Shown: piece by piece, positions 36,871 to 44,751 of the stretch
Position numbering within the stretch: the first letter of the stretch is position 1
Layout: each line of letters opens with the position of its first letter
NCBI GenBank assembly: GCA_947476325.1
Contig: CANJPZ010000019.1
Coordinates: 1 to 44,899 of the forward strand
DNA length: 44,899 bases
Origin: Caulobacteraceae bacterium
GTDB lineage: Bacteria > Pseudomonadota > Alphaproteobacteria > Caulobacterales > Caulobacteraceae
Reading direction: 5' to 3'
The notes under the pieces: model-generated
Told to the model about the DNA's origin: nothing
The model's database searches: none
The model's input: only the letters and a program-made list of their open reading frames with translations
Translations under genes and position numbers: made by a program

Positions 36871-37305
36871 GGCCGCCTGTTTAGCCCGGATCGGACGAGG
36901 GCCGCCAGAGACAGCTACCACATGGTCTGCACCCCTTGAAGTGATCCACCCGCAATGTTGGTCTTAGGGCCACTTTTATGAGGATGGAGAGATGGCAAGG
37001 GTTCGTTACAGACCGCCATGTACTAACAATGAAACTGGATCACCTCTCGGGGGCTGGCCAAGCGCAGGTTGTCGTTCTGGAAGAAGCGGGCTTCACCGCG
37101 GAGGGGGTAATTGCGGGAGGGTGCTGTTATCGCTAAAGGCCACCCGTCCTGCGGCGAGTCCCAGCGAAACGCTTTCGCTCGCTGCAACCCGCCCTTCGAC
37201 GCCACAGGTGCATCATCTTTGGCAACCTCTTGGAGAGGTGCGGCATTGGATTCTAGCCTGAGATGTCTTACCCATTTGAAATCTGAAGTTATAGATCGGC
37301 CAGAG
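36871..37305. other. Intergenic stretch at the left edge of the low-GC island, possible gene remnants
   Basis: This 435-base interval has no convincing intact gene. Two things stand out. On the plus strand gaggatggagag precedes an atg at 36992 that opens a frame without protein-like composition. On the minus strand the stretch ending with a stop at 37023 reads NYPLRGEARFFQNDNLRLAS and ends FHC, which looks like a genuine protein C terminus cut off from its upstream part. Related sequences aagtgatccac (around 36950) and ctggatcacct (around 37035) face each other and could be degenerate ends of a mobile element. These readings are weak. Confidence 0.35.
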
Positions 37306-38232
37306 ATGCTGGACATCGTCAATGTGGGCCACGGCCAGGCGGGCATATCGTCCACCGGATACGCCACCCCGTCATTCGTCTTCTACCCGAAGGTTCCTCC
37401 AATCTCACTGGAACTGACCAACCGTTGCAATCTCAAGTGCCCATATTGCGCCAACGGCACTCTGACCCGCGACGCGGGCTACATCGAGTGGTCACTGCTG
37501 GAGAAGATCATCGACGACGCCAGTCGTAACGGGCACAGCATCGATTGGCTCCACGGCACGGGCGAGCCCCTCCTTTGGAAACGACTTGAGGAGGTGATGC
37601 GTTTGATCATCTCCAGCAGAGCCGGGGTTGCCAGTTTCGCCACCAATGCGACCCTACTGCATCCCCACCGCGTTGAGAGCCTGCTGGATGCAGGGCTCAG
37701 TCAGATCTACGTGTCTTTGGATTCCCTAAGCCAAAAGGTCTACAAAGAGACGCGCGGCGGAAAGCTTTCGAAGGTCATCAAGAACGTCCAGACGATGCTG
37801 ACGATGACGCCAAAAGATTTCAAAGTGACCATCGCTTTGATGAACCATAAGTTGCAGCGTCTCACACCAGCGGACGTAGTGCTTTTCCGCGAGACCTTCG
37901 GCGACGACCCGAGAATTGCGCTCAACATTGTCGAAACTGGCATTATGCCGTCAGCCCGCCAGGATTACCGTTTCCACCCCGGCCGGAACGACACCTGCGC
38001 CACGCCAAGCGAGTACTTTTTCATAGCACTTGATGGGCGGGTTGCGCTCTGTTGCTCCGACCAAGATGTCATGCATGCCATCGGCGATATGAAGCACGAA
38101 ACGGTCAGCGACGTCTGGTTCAGAGACGAAAACCAGCGGATGTTCCGCAATATAGCACTCGGACGGAGGCCATGCCCAGAAATCTGCACGAAACATTGCC
38201 ACTTGAAGGAGCCGGGGACCGGTCCGGTCTAG
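37306..38232 (+). CDS. Radical SAM/SPASM domain protein
   Basis: This is a 4Fe-4S radical S-adenosylmethionine enzyme of about 308 aa. The cluster motif C41-NLK-C45-PY-C48 follows PPISLELTNR; the GTGEPLLW motif (a form of the GGEP motif) comes next. The C-terminal SPASM region has further cysteines (LCCSDQ, RRPCPEICTKHCHL) that would bind auxiliary clusters. SPASM enzymes modify peptides or oxidise sugars such as in aminoglycoside synthesis; the target here is unknown. The start is atg 37306; the frame is open 65 codons further upstream, with no family similarity. G+C is lower than in the genes to the left. Confidence 0.85.
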   Translation: MLDIVNVGHGQAGISSTGYATPSFVFYPKVPPISLELTNRCNLKCPYCANGTLTRDAGYIEWSLLEKIIDDASRNGHSIDWLHGTGEPLLWKRLEEVMRLIISSRAGVASFATNATLLHPHRVESLLDAGLSQIYVSLDSLSQKVYKETRGGKLSKVIKNVQTMLTMTPKDFKVTIALMNHKLQRLTPADVVLFRETFGDDPRIALNIVETGIMPSARQDYRFHPGRNDTCATPSEYFFIALDGRVALCCSDQDVMHAIGDMKHETVSDVWFRDENQRMFRNIALGRRPCPEICTKHCHLKEPGTGPV

Positions 38233-38335
38233 GCGGGCCGCAAAGGTCGCGGTTACAACACGGCGGCACACTGACACGATCTGACCCTGCGGTCGCCTAG
38301 GCCGAAGCCACAATCAACCGTTCCCAAGAAGCCCA

Positions 38336-39187
38336 ATGCCGATTTTACAGCAAATGCGGGTCGATCGCCGAAAGCCGGAAAGCTGTTACCTCTTGAACTC
38401 GGCGCGTAACCTGACTTCACAGTGCGGCGAAGACGGGATCATTGGTCAAATTTTTGAAATCATCGGCGCAGTGCAGCCATGGTGTGTGGAATTAGGAGCC
38501 TGGGACGGAAAATTTTATAGCAACACCTACAATCTTGTGGCGAACCAAGGTTGGTTTGGGGTCCTAATTGAAGGTTCTCCAACCAAATTCCCCGCGCTCA
38601 TTGAGAGCTATGCGGGCAACCCCCGGGCGCACTGTATTTGTGGCGTGGTCGCGCCAGAAAAAGGCAAAAATTCCTTGGACCAACACCTTGCGGGAACATC
38701 TATTCCGCAAACTTTCGACCTTCTTTCTATCGACATTGATGGCAACGATTATCATGTCTGGGAAAGTCTTTCAGACTATCGCCCCAGAGTGGTGATCATC
38801 GAGGTGAATCCGACGATTCCGGATGACATCATATTCATTCAGGACCGTGACATGGCGGTGAACCAAGGCTGCTCGCTCAGAGCAGCCGTCGAGCTGGGTC
38901 GCAAGATGGGTTACGAACTTATCTGCGTCGCTGAGTGGAATGCGATTTTTGTCGTCTGCGAAGAATTCGAAAAATTTGGGATTCTCGATAACAGTCTGGA
39001 CGCGATGCATCTGGGGTTTTGCGACGCCAAGTACTTCCAGGGATATGACGGGACATTGTTCCACATCGGGCTCCTGCAGCTCAGGTGGGCAGGTGAGGGC
39101 GTGAGGTTTGAACCCGACGCTCTTCAAGCAATGCCGGCTGAAAAGCGGCGATGGGCCGACGCTTTGGAGTCGCCTAAGCCCGCCTAG
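38336..39187 (+). CDS. FkbM-like methyltransferase-fold protein
   Basis: This 283-aa protein has a methyltransferase-like fold related to the FkbM family. It shows SQCGEDGIIGQIFEIIG, a glycine-rich strand CVELGAWDGKFYSNTYNL in place of the SAM loop, GWFGVLIEGSP, and FDLLSIDIDGNDYHVWESL with the conserved DIDGND. Many proteins with this SQxGEDG...WDG pattern sit in surface-glycan clusters; the reaction is unproven. G+C is near 50 percent, clearly below the core genes, which suggests transfer. It is convergent with the 737-aa fusion gene, the stops overlapping at 39184-39187. Confidence 0.75.
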   Translation: MPILQQMRVDRRKPESCYLLNSARNLTSQCGEDGIIGQIFEIIGAVQPWCVELGAWDGKFYSNTYNLVANQGWFGVLIEGSPTKFPALIESYAGNPRAHCICGVVAPEKGKNSLDQHLAGTSIPQTFDLLSIDIDGNDYHVWESLSDYRPRVVIIEVNPTIPDDIIFIQDRDMAVNQGCSLRAAVELGRKMGYELICVAEWNAIFVVCEEFEKFGILDNSLDAMHLGFCDAKYFQGYDGTLFHIGLLQLRWAGEGVRFEPDALQAMPAEKRRWADALESPKPA

Positions 39188-41397
39188 GGAATTGCAAAAC
39201 ACATGGTTTGGGAGACACGTTCAAGCTGATCCCGCCAGTTCACTTCCGGCCGAAGCAGATCTGCTATCAGGCCCTGCGAATACGGCAGTTCAGCCTTCTG
39301 CAAGCGGCTCACGACCTCCAGAAATTCTTGTCCATTTTCAAGCCATAGTTCCTGACTGAATCGCTCAGGGTGCGAGTAGTGACCCGCGTAAACTGTCCGT
39401 GCCCCCAGCTTCTTGATTGGGAACCCAAGCCCTGCCCCGAGCAGGGGTACGAGATAGTCCCACCAAGGCTCGCCGATCAAATAATTGTCTGGCAACCATG
39501 CCTCTGAATTTACCAACCGCACGAACGTCGGGGGCAGCACGAAGTAATCAAAACCCCAATTGTAGATCGTCATGGCCAACATCCGCTCGACGTCGTTTCG
39601 GTCGTGCCCGACTTCATGCCTACGGCCATAATAGATTACGTCGGGATTCATCTGCGAAAGAGCGGCCCGAAAGGCGTCCGTGAGCACGATGTCTGAGTTA
39701 GTCAGAACGACACTTCCAGTGATTTCGGATTCGACCTGTCGGAGCATTTCCCCAACCGCTGGCCGCGCGATAGTCTTCTTCCATGTAATTCCAGCAGTAT
39801 TTGGCGAGTTTTCGGACACAGAGATCACTTGATCGGCGGTGGACTTCAAAGAAGCGATGCAGTCATTTCTCCAGGCGGGGCCAACCTCAACGCCATCGAA
39901 CCGTGAGCGGCTGATTTCGCCACCGATCGAAGTCACAACCACTGGCTTACCAGCGGGGCGCAAGTGTAGCTTGGCTTTCTCTTTTGAAGGATCCGGGCGA
40001 TAGTAAATCCCGTCGTATTGTTGAACAACACCGAGCCCGTCGTCATAGTAGGCTGGCTCCAGCGAAACACGGGAAAAGCCCATTTCATCAGTGAGATAAC
40101 CGTCAAGGCTAAACAGCGTTTCAGCCCCGCGGTAGCACTCCACCAGGGACATTTCCACTAGCAGGAGGCGAACGCTCCGAAGAATAGGGCCACAGCCTTC
40201 CAGAACGGACTTCTCAAAGCCCTGAACATCGATTTTCAAGGCTTCAATTTGCCCCATGAGCTCGGGCCGCATCAATTCCGCGGTCTTGGCGATTCGAATG
40301 GTTTCAGTGCCGACGATCCTTGTCGTGTTTTCGGCCGCAACATGATTGGGGTGGACCTCCAATATCGAGGAGCTCCATCCATTTTGCGACAAATTCAGTT
40401 CCGCCCAACCCGCCGCGCCCCCCGCAGCGCCACGAACAAGAGGTATCCAGCGAAGGTCTTTCGACGCGCTGTCCAATAGAAGTGAATAGGCGGCTGTTTG
40501 AGGTTCGACTGAGTAGATGTCACCGTCATAGCCAAGCCCGCGCAATCTGAGCGCAAACTGTCCAGCGTTTGCGCCCACATCCAGGACACTGGAAACACCC
40601 ATCCGGGCGAGGTGAAATGCAAAGATTCGTTCCGACCTTTCGCTGCTCGCGAAAGCCTCGTTGAATCGTCCTCTGCCGGCCAGTCCGCCATCCAACCGAA
40701 ACGGCAACTGACCGGCCCTGGATGCCTCCAGTTCCACAGCCTTTTCGTCACGGGTTCGAACGGCTTCCGCCGCCTGGGTGGCGAGTTCGTGCAGTTGATG
40801 CAGGTCCACGCCATGCTTTCGGCCGTATTCGTTTACGTCGGGCTCGGCCTGTATCGGAGCAAAGATGATGACGTCGTTGATTATCCAAAGCTTGTGTTTA
40901 GAGCTGAGCGCACGCAGCCCGTCGATGACCTCACCAAGCATGGGCCAGCCCGACACCGAGTGCGGTTCCGGGGGGGGGGCAATGAAAAACCGGGCGTCGT
41001 CCACCAATATGACCGACTTTTCGTTTAACGCGGCGATGGCGCTAAGTTCAGCAAGCAGAGGGCATTCATATTGTTCCCCACTCGTCGAGCCACCACACCA
41101 GTGCGCGTCGAGCCAGTAAAGGACGCTCTCTGATTTCAATTTTTCTCGCATCTGAAGCAGAGCGTCAGGCGAGCTCCCAAAGATCATGTTCACATTCGCC
41201 AGCCCACGGAGGCGCTCAGCGGTTTGATCAAAAATGGCCCTTGAAAATTCGACCGTGTGAATTTCGGGGAAGCTATTGGCCACGGCCGCAGTCGTGTCGC
41301 CGCGGAAGGTTCCTGTCTCAACAAACACCTTCAATGGCAGCTGCGTTCTGAGTGCAGTCACCAAGTTCAGGTCGAGGGAAAAGTGAATTGCGCCCAC
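39184..41397 (-). CDS. Three-part fusion: methyltransferase, FkbM methyltransferase, glycosyltransferase-like
   Basis: This large 737-aa protein has three apparent domains. Residues about 20-200 are a class I methyltransferase-like domain (VFVETGTFRGDTTAAV, VLYWLDAHWCGG, ILVDDARFF). Residues about 245-470 are an FkbM methyltransferase (SVLDVGANAGQFALRLRGLG, YSVEPQ, EALKIDVQGFEKSVLEG). Residues about 490-737 look like a GT-A glycosyltransferase-type domain (SVVLTNSDIVLTDAF, GEPWWDYLVPLL). I start at gtg 41397, with aggga ten bases upstream and only five bases after the stop of the upstream ligase gene; the frame is open further. A run of ten C (plus-strand G, 40970-40979) lies at about residue 140. 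G+C is low. Confidence 0.72.
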   Translation of the reverse strand: MGAIHFSLDLNLVTALRTQLPLKVFVETGTFRGDTTAAVANSFPEIHTVEFSRAIFDQTAERLRGLANVNMIFGSSPDALLQMREKLKSESVLYWLDAHWCGGSTSGEQYECPLLAELSAIAALNEKSVILVDDARFFIAPPPEPHSVSGWPMLGEVIDGLRALSSKHKLWIINDVIIFAPIQAEPDVNEYGRKHGVDLHQLHELATQAAEAVRTRDEKAVELEASRAGQLPFRLDGGLAGRGRFNEAFASSERSERIFAFHLARMGVSSVLDVGANAGQFALRLRGLGYDGDIYSVEPQTAAYSLLLDSASKDLRWIPLVRGAAGGAAGWAELNLSQNGWSSSILEVHPNHVAAENTTRIVGTETIRIAKTAELMRPELMGQIEALKIDVQGFEKSVLEGCGPILRSVRLLLVEMSLVECYRGAETLFSLDGYLTDEMGFSRVSLEPAYYDDGLGVVQQYDGIYYRPDPSKEKAKLHLRPAGKPVVVTSIGGEISRSRFDGVEVGPAWRNDCIASLKSTADQVISVSENSPNTAGITWKKTIARPAVGEMLRQVESEITGSVVLTNSDIVLTDAFRAALSQMNPDVIYYGRRHEVGHDRNDVERMLAMTIYNWGFDYFVLPPTFVRLVNSEAWLPDNYLIGEPWWDYLVPLLGAGLGFPIKKLGARTVYAGHYSHPERFSQELWLENGQEFLEVVSRLQKAELPYSQGLIADLLRPEVNWRDQLERVSQTMCFAIP
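40970..40979 (-). repeat. Homopolymeric tract of ten C in the coding strand
   Basis: Ten consecutive G on the plus strand (ten C in the coding strand) lie inside the fusion gene, coding for the APPPE stretch at about residue 140. The frame is open with ten. Reading by hand, one more base leads to a TGA after about a dozen codons, and one fewer to a TAA after about 30 codons. Such a tract can change length by slipped-strand replication. The next-longest G or C run I noticed in the window is seven. Confidence 0.85.
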
Positions 41398-41402
41398 TAA
41401 AA

Positions 41403-44117
41403 TTAAATCCCTGATATCCAGGCGCTCAGCAGAGGACGCTCCGTGTTCGCCGGACAATCTGCTGCAACAGAAGGTGGCACATTCCGCGGCGTATTTCCCC
41501 AACCGGCCATCATCAACGGAAAGATAGGTTTCTCCGTAACTGGAAGTCCCCAGGACCCGGTCTGCAACACGCAGGCGTAGTCTCCCGGCGGACAGATTAA
41601 GTCGGATCGGTAGGTCAAAATCTTGCCCCTCCGAGCCGCCTCGTTTGACAGATACGGCACGCTCGCCTTTTTCCCCAACACCAAAAAGGAATCGTGCCGG
41701 TCCAGTACAAAATCGACGAAATCACGATTGATCAGCCATGAACACCAGTGGTTCTGATCGCTGACATGCCATTTGTGTCCAGCTTCACCTTCGTTCGGTT
41801 TGAGCTTCGCGCAGGCTGACCGTAGTGCCGCCAGCAGCTGACGGCGAAGATCAGCAAAATCGACATCGGGGTCGCCCGCCCGAGCCAGCAAAGCGACACA
41901 GTCTCGAAGTTGACGCACCGGCCAGCCCTGGGTTTGATCACCAAATTGCGCGGTCAGCGCGACACGCACGATCGGGACTCCGAGATACGACTCCAGATCA
42001 TCCAAACCCTGGCTGGCCTGAGTGGCTGTGATCTCTTCCGACGCGACCAGTTCGGTCGCAATCATATCGTTTCCCTCAGAATATCGAGCCCAGCGCACGG
42101 CGAGGGCATCTGACCTGGGATCGGCTTCAAATCTGCGACTGATTCGCGGGTAATGAGTGTCGTTGATGGCGGGCCAACCCATCTGGACCAAATCATCAAC
42201 GATGATCAGATCGGCATTCCGGATGGACCTCAGTGCTCCACTTAGACTGTCATAAACGCCCTCGCGCGGGTCCCTCCCCGCGAACTGCTCCTCAAAGATC
42301 AGGTCCGACAGCAGGATCGGCGCCGGCGGACAGCACACATGTTCGTAGTGGATCGAAACCCCCAGCTCACGGCCAAGTTCGGCGAAGACGGATGGCATGA
42401 GGTTCAAAAGGTAGTCACCGTCAAACAGCGACACCACCTTGAGCACCGGCCCCGTCGCCTCCGCCTTCGCGGCTCTCGCCGAAAACCGCAGGTCCTTCGC
42501 CGCCTGTCCCGTCACCCCCTCAAACCCGTATTCGCTGAGCAGGATCGACACATTCACTAGCCCCAGCGAGTCCAGTTGCTGATCGAACGGCAGGCCGGGA
42601 TCAATGCCGGGAAACAGGTCCGCCAGGTCGGCCACGAATTCGGCCCGGCTGCGCTTGCGCACCTTGCGCCCGCCCCGGCGCCAGGTGGCGGCTTCGGCCC
42701 AATGCTGGCCGGTCAGCCGCCGGTTGATCTTGCCGGACGATGTCTTGGTAATGAAGCCTGGCGGCACAAACTCGATCCGCCCCTGGTCCAGCCCCGCCTC
42801 GGCCCGGATCGCGTTCAGCGCGCGGGTGTCGCGGTTCTTCGCCCAGTACCGCTCGTCCTCGACCAGGCACACCGGATCGTCGGTCCCCAGCTGGGTATTG
42901 AACACCGGCACCGTGGCGATCCGCCCGGCGCTGCCGGGGATCAGGCGGCCAACCTCGTGGTCGATGTCGCTCAGAATGATCTTGCGCCCCGCATGGATCA
43001 TCACATCGCGCTTGCGGCCCAGCACAAAGAGCTGGCCATCGACAATTTCGCCCAGGTCGCCGGTGGGATAGTACCCCTCGGCATCGAAGATTGGTTCGCC
43101 GCCCTCGTATTGCTTCAGCGAATAGGCGCTCCGCACCCAGATCTCGCCATCGCCCAGTTTCAGTTCGACGCCCGGAATGGCGCGCCCGCACGACACGCTC
43201 TCCGCGCCATCGAATGATCGCGTTTCCAGCCCCTCGCTTAGCGTCACGGCAAAGATGTTCTCGGCCATGGCGTAGCAGTTGCTGATCTTCGACGGCTCGG
43301 TTCCCGTGGCGTCAATAAAGCGCTTCATGCTGTCGGCCCGGGTCGGCTCCGAGCAGGATATCCAGCGTTTCATCGATGAAAGGTTGCGGCCGTGCTTCGC
43401 CCCCTGGCGCGCCATCAGCTCAAAGCCGAAATTTGGCATGTAGCAGTGGGTGCCGCGGTGGCGCTCAATCAAATCAAACAGCACTTCTGGCCGCCGCACC
43501 CAGGTGATCGGATCGATCAGCACCAGGGGCACATTCAGCATCAGCGGCATCACGAACGCCGCGATGAACCCCATGTCGTGATAGAGCGGCAGCCACGAAA
43601 CGATGCAGTCCTCGGGTCCAAGTCCCAGCACCTCGTTATAGGCTGTCACATGCTTGAAAGTGTCGGCGACCGACAGGCTCACGCCCTTGCGATGGCCTGT
43701 CGTGCCTGACGAAAGTTGAGTCATTAGCCCGTCATCCAGCTGGCGGAGCGGCGTATGTGCTCGCCATTCAAGCGTCTCGGACAGGTCGAGTTGCGGGATC
43801 TGAAGGCCGGGATTGGCCTGGGGACCGAAAAAGGCAACGGCGTCGATATCCAGCGTGGCGGCGGTGTGTGCGATCTCTCGCTGCCAGTAAACCCGCGATA
43901 GCTTCGGCGTCGGATACTGAAGCATCACTGGCGTCTTGCCGGCCGCCAGAACCGCCTTCCAGAAACCGATGCCTTCCACAGACGTGGGCGCGATCACCCC
44001 CACGCGCTTGGCGTCGGGAAACGCCTCGACTATCGTGGCCAGCCAGGGATCGTGCAACCATTGGAAATCAGCTTGGATCGGCGCGTCCAGGTCCGCGCCA
44101 TAAATCGTCAATGTCAT
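41403..44117 (-). CDS. Fatty-acyl-AMP-ligase-like protein fused to an acyl carrier domain and an unknown C-terminal domain
   Basis: This 904-aa protein has three parts. Residues 1-500 are an ANL adenylating domain with LSSGTTGHRKGVSLS (P-loop, about 135-150), WLPLYHDMGFIAAFV, a motif typical of fatty-acyl-AMP ligases, YYPTGDLGE and SSGKINRRLTG near the end. Residues about 500-565 look like an acyl carrier domain with the attachment serine S517 in QQLDSLGLVN. Residues about 575-904 (begins VLKVVSLFDGDYLLNLMPS) match nothing I know. The expected chemistry is acyl adenylation and loading on the carrier arm. The N-terminal coding DNA is high-GC and the C-terminal third clearly lower. Start atg 44117. 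Confidence 0.8.
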   Translation of the reverse strand: MTLTIYGADLDAPIQADFQWLHDPWLATIVEAFPDAKRVGVIAPTSVEGIGFWKAVLAAGKTPVMLQYPTPKLSRVYWQREIAHTAATLDIDAVAFFGPQANPGLQIPQLDLSETLEWRAHTPLRQLDDGLMTQLSSGTTGHRKGVSLSVADTFKHVTAYNEVLGLGPEDCIVSWLPLYHDMGFIAAFVMPLMLNVPLVLIDPITWVRRPEVLFDLIERHRGTHCYMPNFGFELMARQGAKHGRNLSSMKRWISCSEPTRADSMKRFIDATGTEPSKISNCYAMAENIFAVTLSEGLETRSFDGAESVSCGRAIPGVELKLGDGEIWVRSAYSLKQYEGGEPIFDAEGYYPTGDLGEIVDGQLFVLGRKRDVMIHAGRKIILSDIDHEVGRLIPGSAGRIATVPVFNTQLGTDDPVCLVEDERYWAKNRDTRALNAIRAEAGLDQGRIEFVPPGFITKTSSGKINRRLTGQHWAEAATWRRGGRKVRKRSRAEFVADLADLFPGIDPGLPFDQQLDSLGLVNVSILLSEYGFEGVTGQAAKDLRFSARAAKAEATGPVLKVVSLFDGDYLLNLMPSVFAELGRELGVSIHYEHVCCPPAPILLSDLIFEEQFAGRDPREGVYDSLSGALRSIRNADLIIVDDLVQMGWPAINDTHYPRISRRFEADPRSDALAVRWARYSEGNDMIATELVASEEITATQASQGLDDLESYLGVPIVRVALTAQFGDQTQGWPVRQLRDCVALLARAGDPDVDFADLRRQLLAALRSACAKLKPNEGEAGHKWHVSDQNHWCSWLINRDFVDFVLDRHDSFLVLGKKASVPYLSNEAARRGKILTYRSDLICPPGDYACVLQTGSWGLPVTEKPIFPLMMAGWGNTPRNVPPSVAADCPANTERPLLSAWISGI

Positions 44118-44268
44118 GGCGAGGGTCCGAATTTCATGAAAATGCGCGTGACGACAACTGGTGACTGTACGTCGTCAGAACATTTGGGACAGATGGGGTC
44201 CGGATTTAAAGGAGAGTTGGCCTCATCTGGGGTTGATATTTAGGCTGCGATTTTTCGGTTTTGCATGC
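44118..44268. promoter_or_regulatory. Upstream region of the ligase-fusion operon
   Basis: This short region before the ligase start codon must carry its promoter on the minus strand. It is moderately AT-rich. No box can be named with confidence. It borders the Sel1-type remnant. Confidence 0.3.
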
Positions 44269-44382
44269 GCCGATGTGCGTGACCGCGCCGTTAGGGGCCG
44301 CGACATGGTCGCCGCCACTATGACCCCCGCCCAGATCGCTGAAGCTCAGCGGCTGGCGAGCGAATGGAAGCCGAAGCGCTAG
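44269..44382 (+). pseudogene. C-terminal remnant of a Sel1-repeat-type protein
   Basis: A plus-strand frame ends with RDMVAATMTPAQIAEAQRLA followed by SEWKPKR and a stop. This closely resembles the conserved C-terminal tail of many alphaproteobacterial Sel1/TPR-like proteins (RDRVAAKMTPAQIAEAQRLA-type, from memory). Only about 37 residues remain, with no repeats upstream and no plausible start, so it is likely a truncated leftover. The break just upstream, next to the ligase operon promoter, may mark a rearrangement boundary. Confidence 0.5.
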
Positions 44383-44666
44383 TCATTCTCGCCCACGCTA
44401 GCGGGGCAGCGGTCCTTGCCCATAGAGTTGCTCGCCGAGTACCAGAAGACGCGCCACCGATCTCCCCGCTTATCTCGATATTGGCAAACTAGGGTGGCTT
44501 GATTTGTGGATCCCGCCTCGCCGTACCCCGGAACAACGTAGGTTTCGCCCGGGTTGACGCGCGTCTCCCGAATCAACGGAGTGCGACTCTCTAAAACGTC
44601 GCGGGTTTTTTCACAGCCGGCCAAAGCTAAAAGCATTGCGGCGCTCAAAAATAACTTCACTGTCAT
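44379..44666 (-). CDS. Small hypothetical lipoprotein, 95 aa
   Basis: This has a lipoprotein signal peptide, MTVKLFLSAAMLLALAGC, with the lipobox LAGC and the lipid-accepting cysteine at residue 18. The mature part is about 77 residues with a cysteine pair (LVCQYRDK and KDRCPAS) that could form a disulfide, and a beta-rich centre (RWRVFWYSAS). Family not recognised. G+C is lower than in the core genes. The start is atg 44666, with aagg upstream. It ends within the last codons of the convergent Sel1-type remnant. Confidence 0.7.
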   Translation of the reverse strand: MTVKLFLSAAMLLALAGCEKTRDVLESRTPLIRETRVNPGETYVVPGYGEAGSTNQATLVCQYRDKRGDRWRVFWYSASNSMGKDRCPASVGEND

Positions 44667-44716
44667 TGCGCGCGCCTTGCCAATCCAAACCTGCCATCAG
44701 CCTCGCCCTAAACCCT

Positions 44717-44734
44717 AAAATATGCTAGTATTTT
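44717..44734. other. AT-rich inverted repeat next to the right IS copy
   Basis: The sequence aaaata, six bases, tatttt forms a six-pair AT hairpin 17 bases from the IS boundary, in an AT-rich patch upstream of the lipoprotein gene. It could be part of that gene's promoter region or simply a favoured insertion neighbourhood. Confidence 0.25.
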
Positions 44735-44751
44735 GATTTGGTTACGGGTGC

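Noticed and set aside
36992-37261. An 89-codon plus-strand gene with a good Shine-Dalgarno sequence
   Set aside because: The product is of random composition with no hydrophobic core or motif, and the radical SAM gene overlaps the likely transcript; kept only as a note on the interval.
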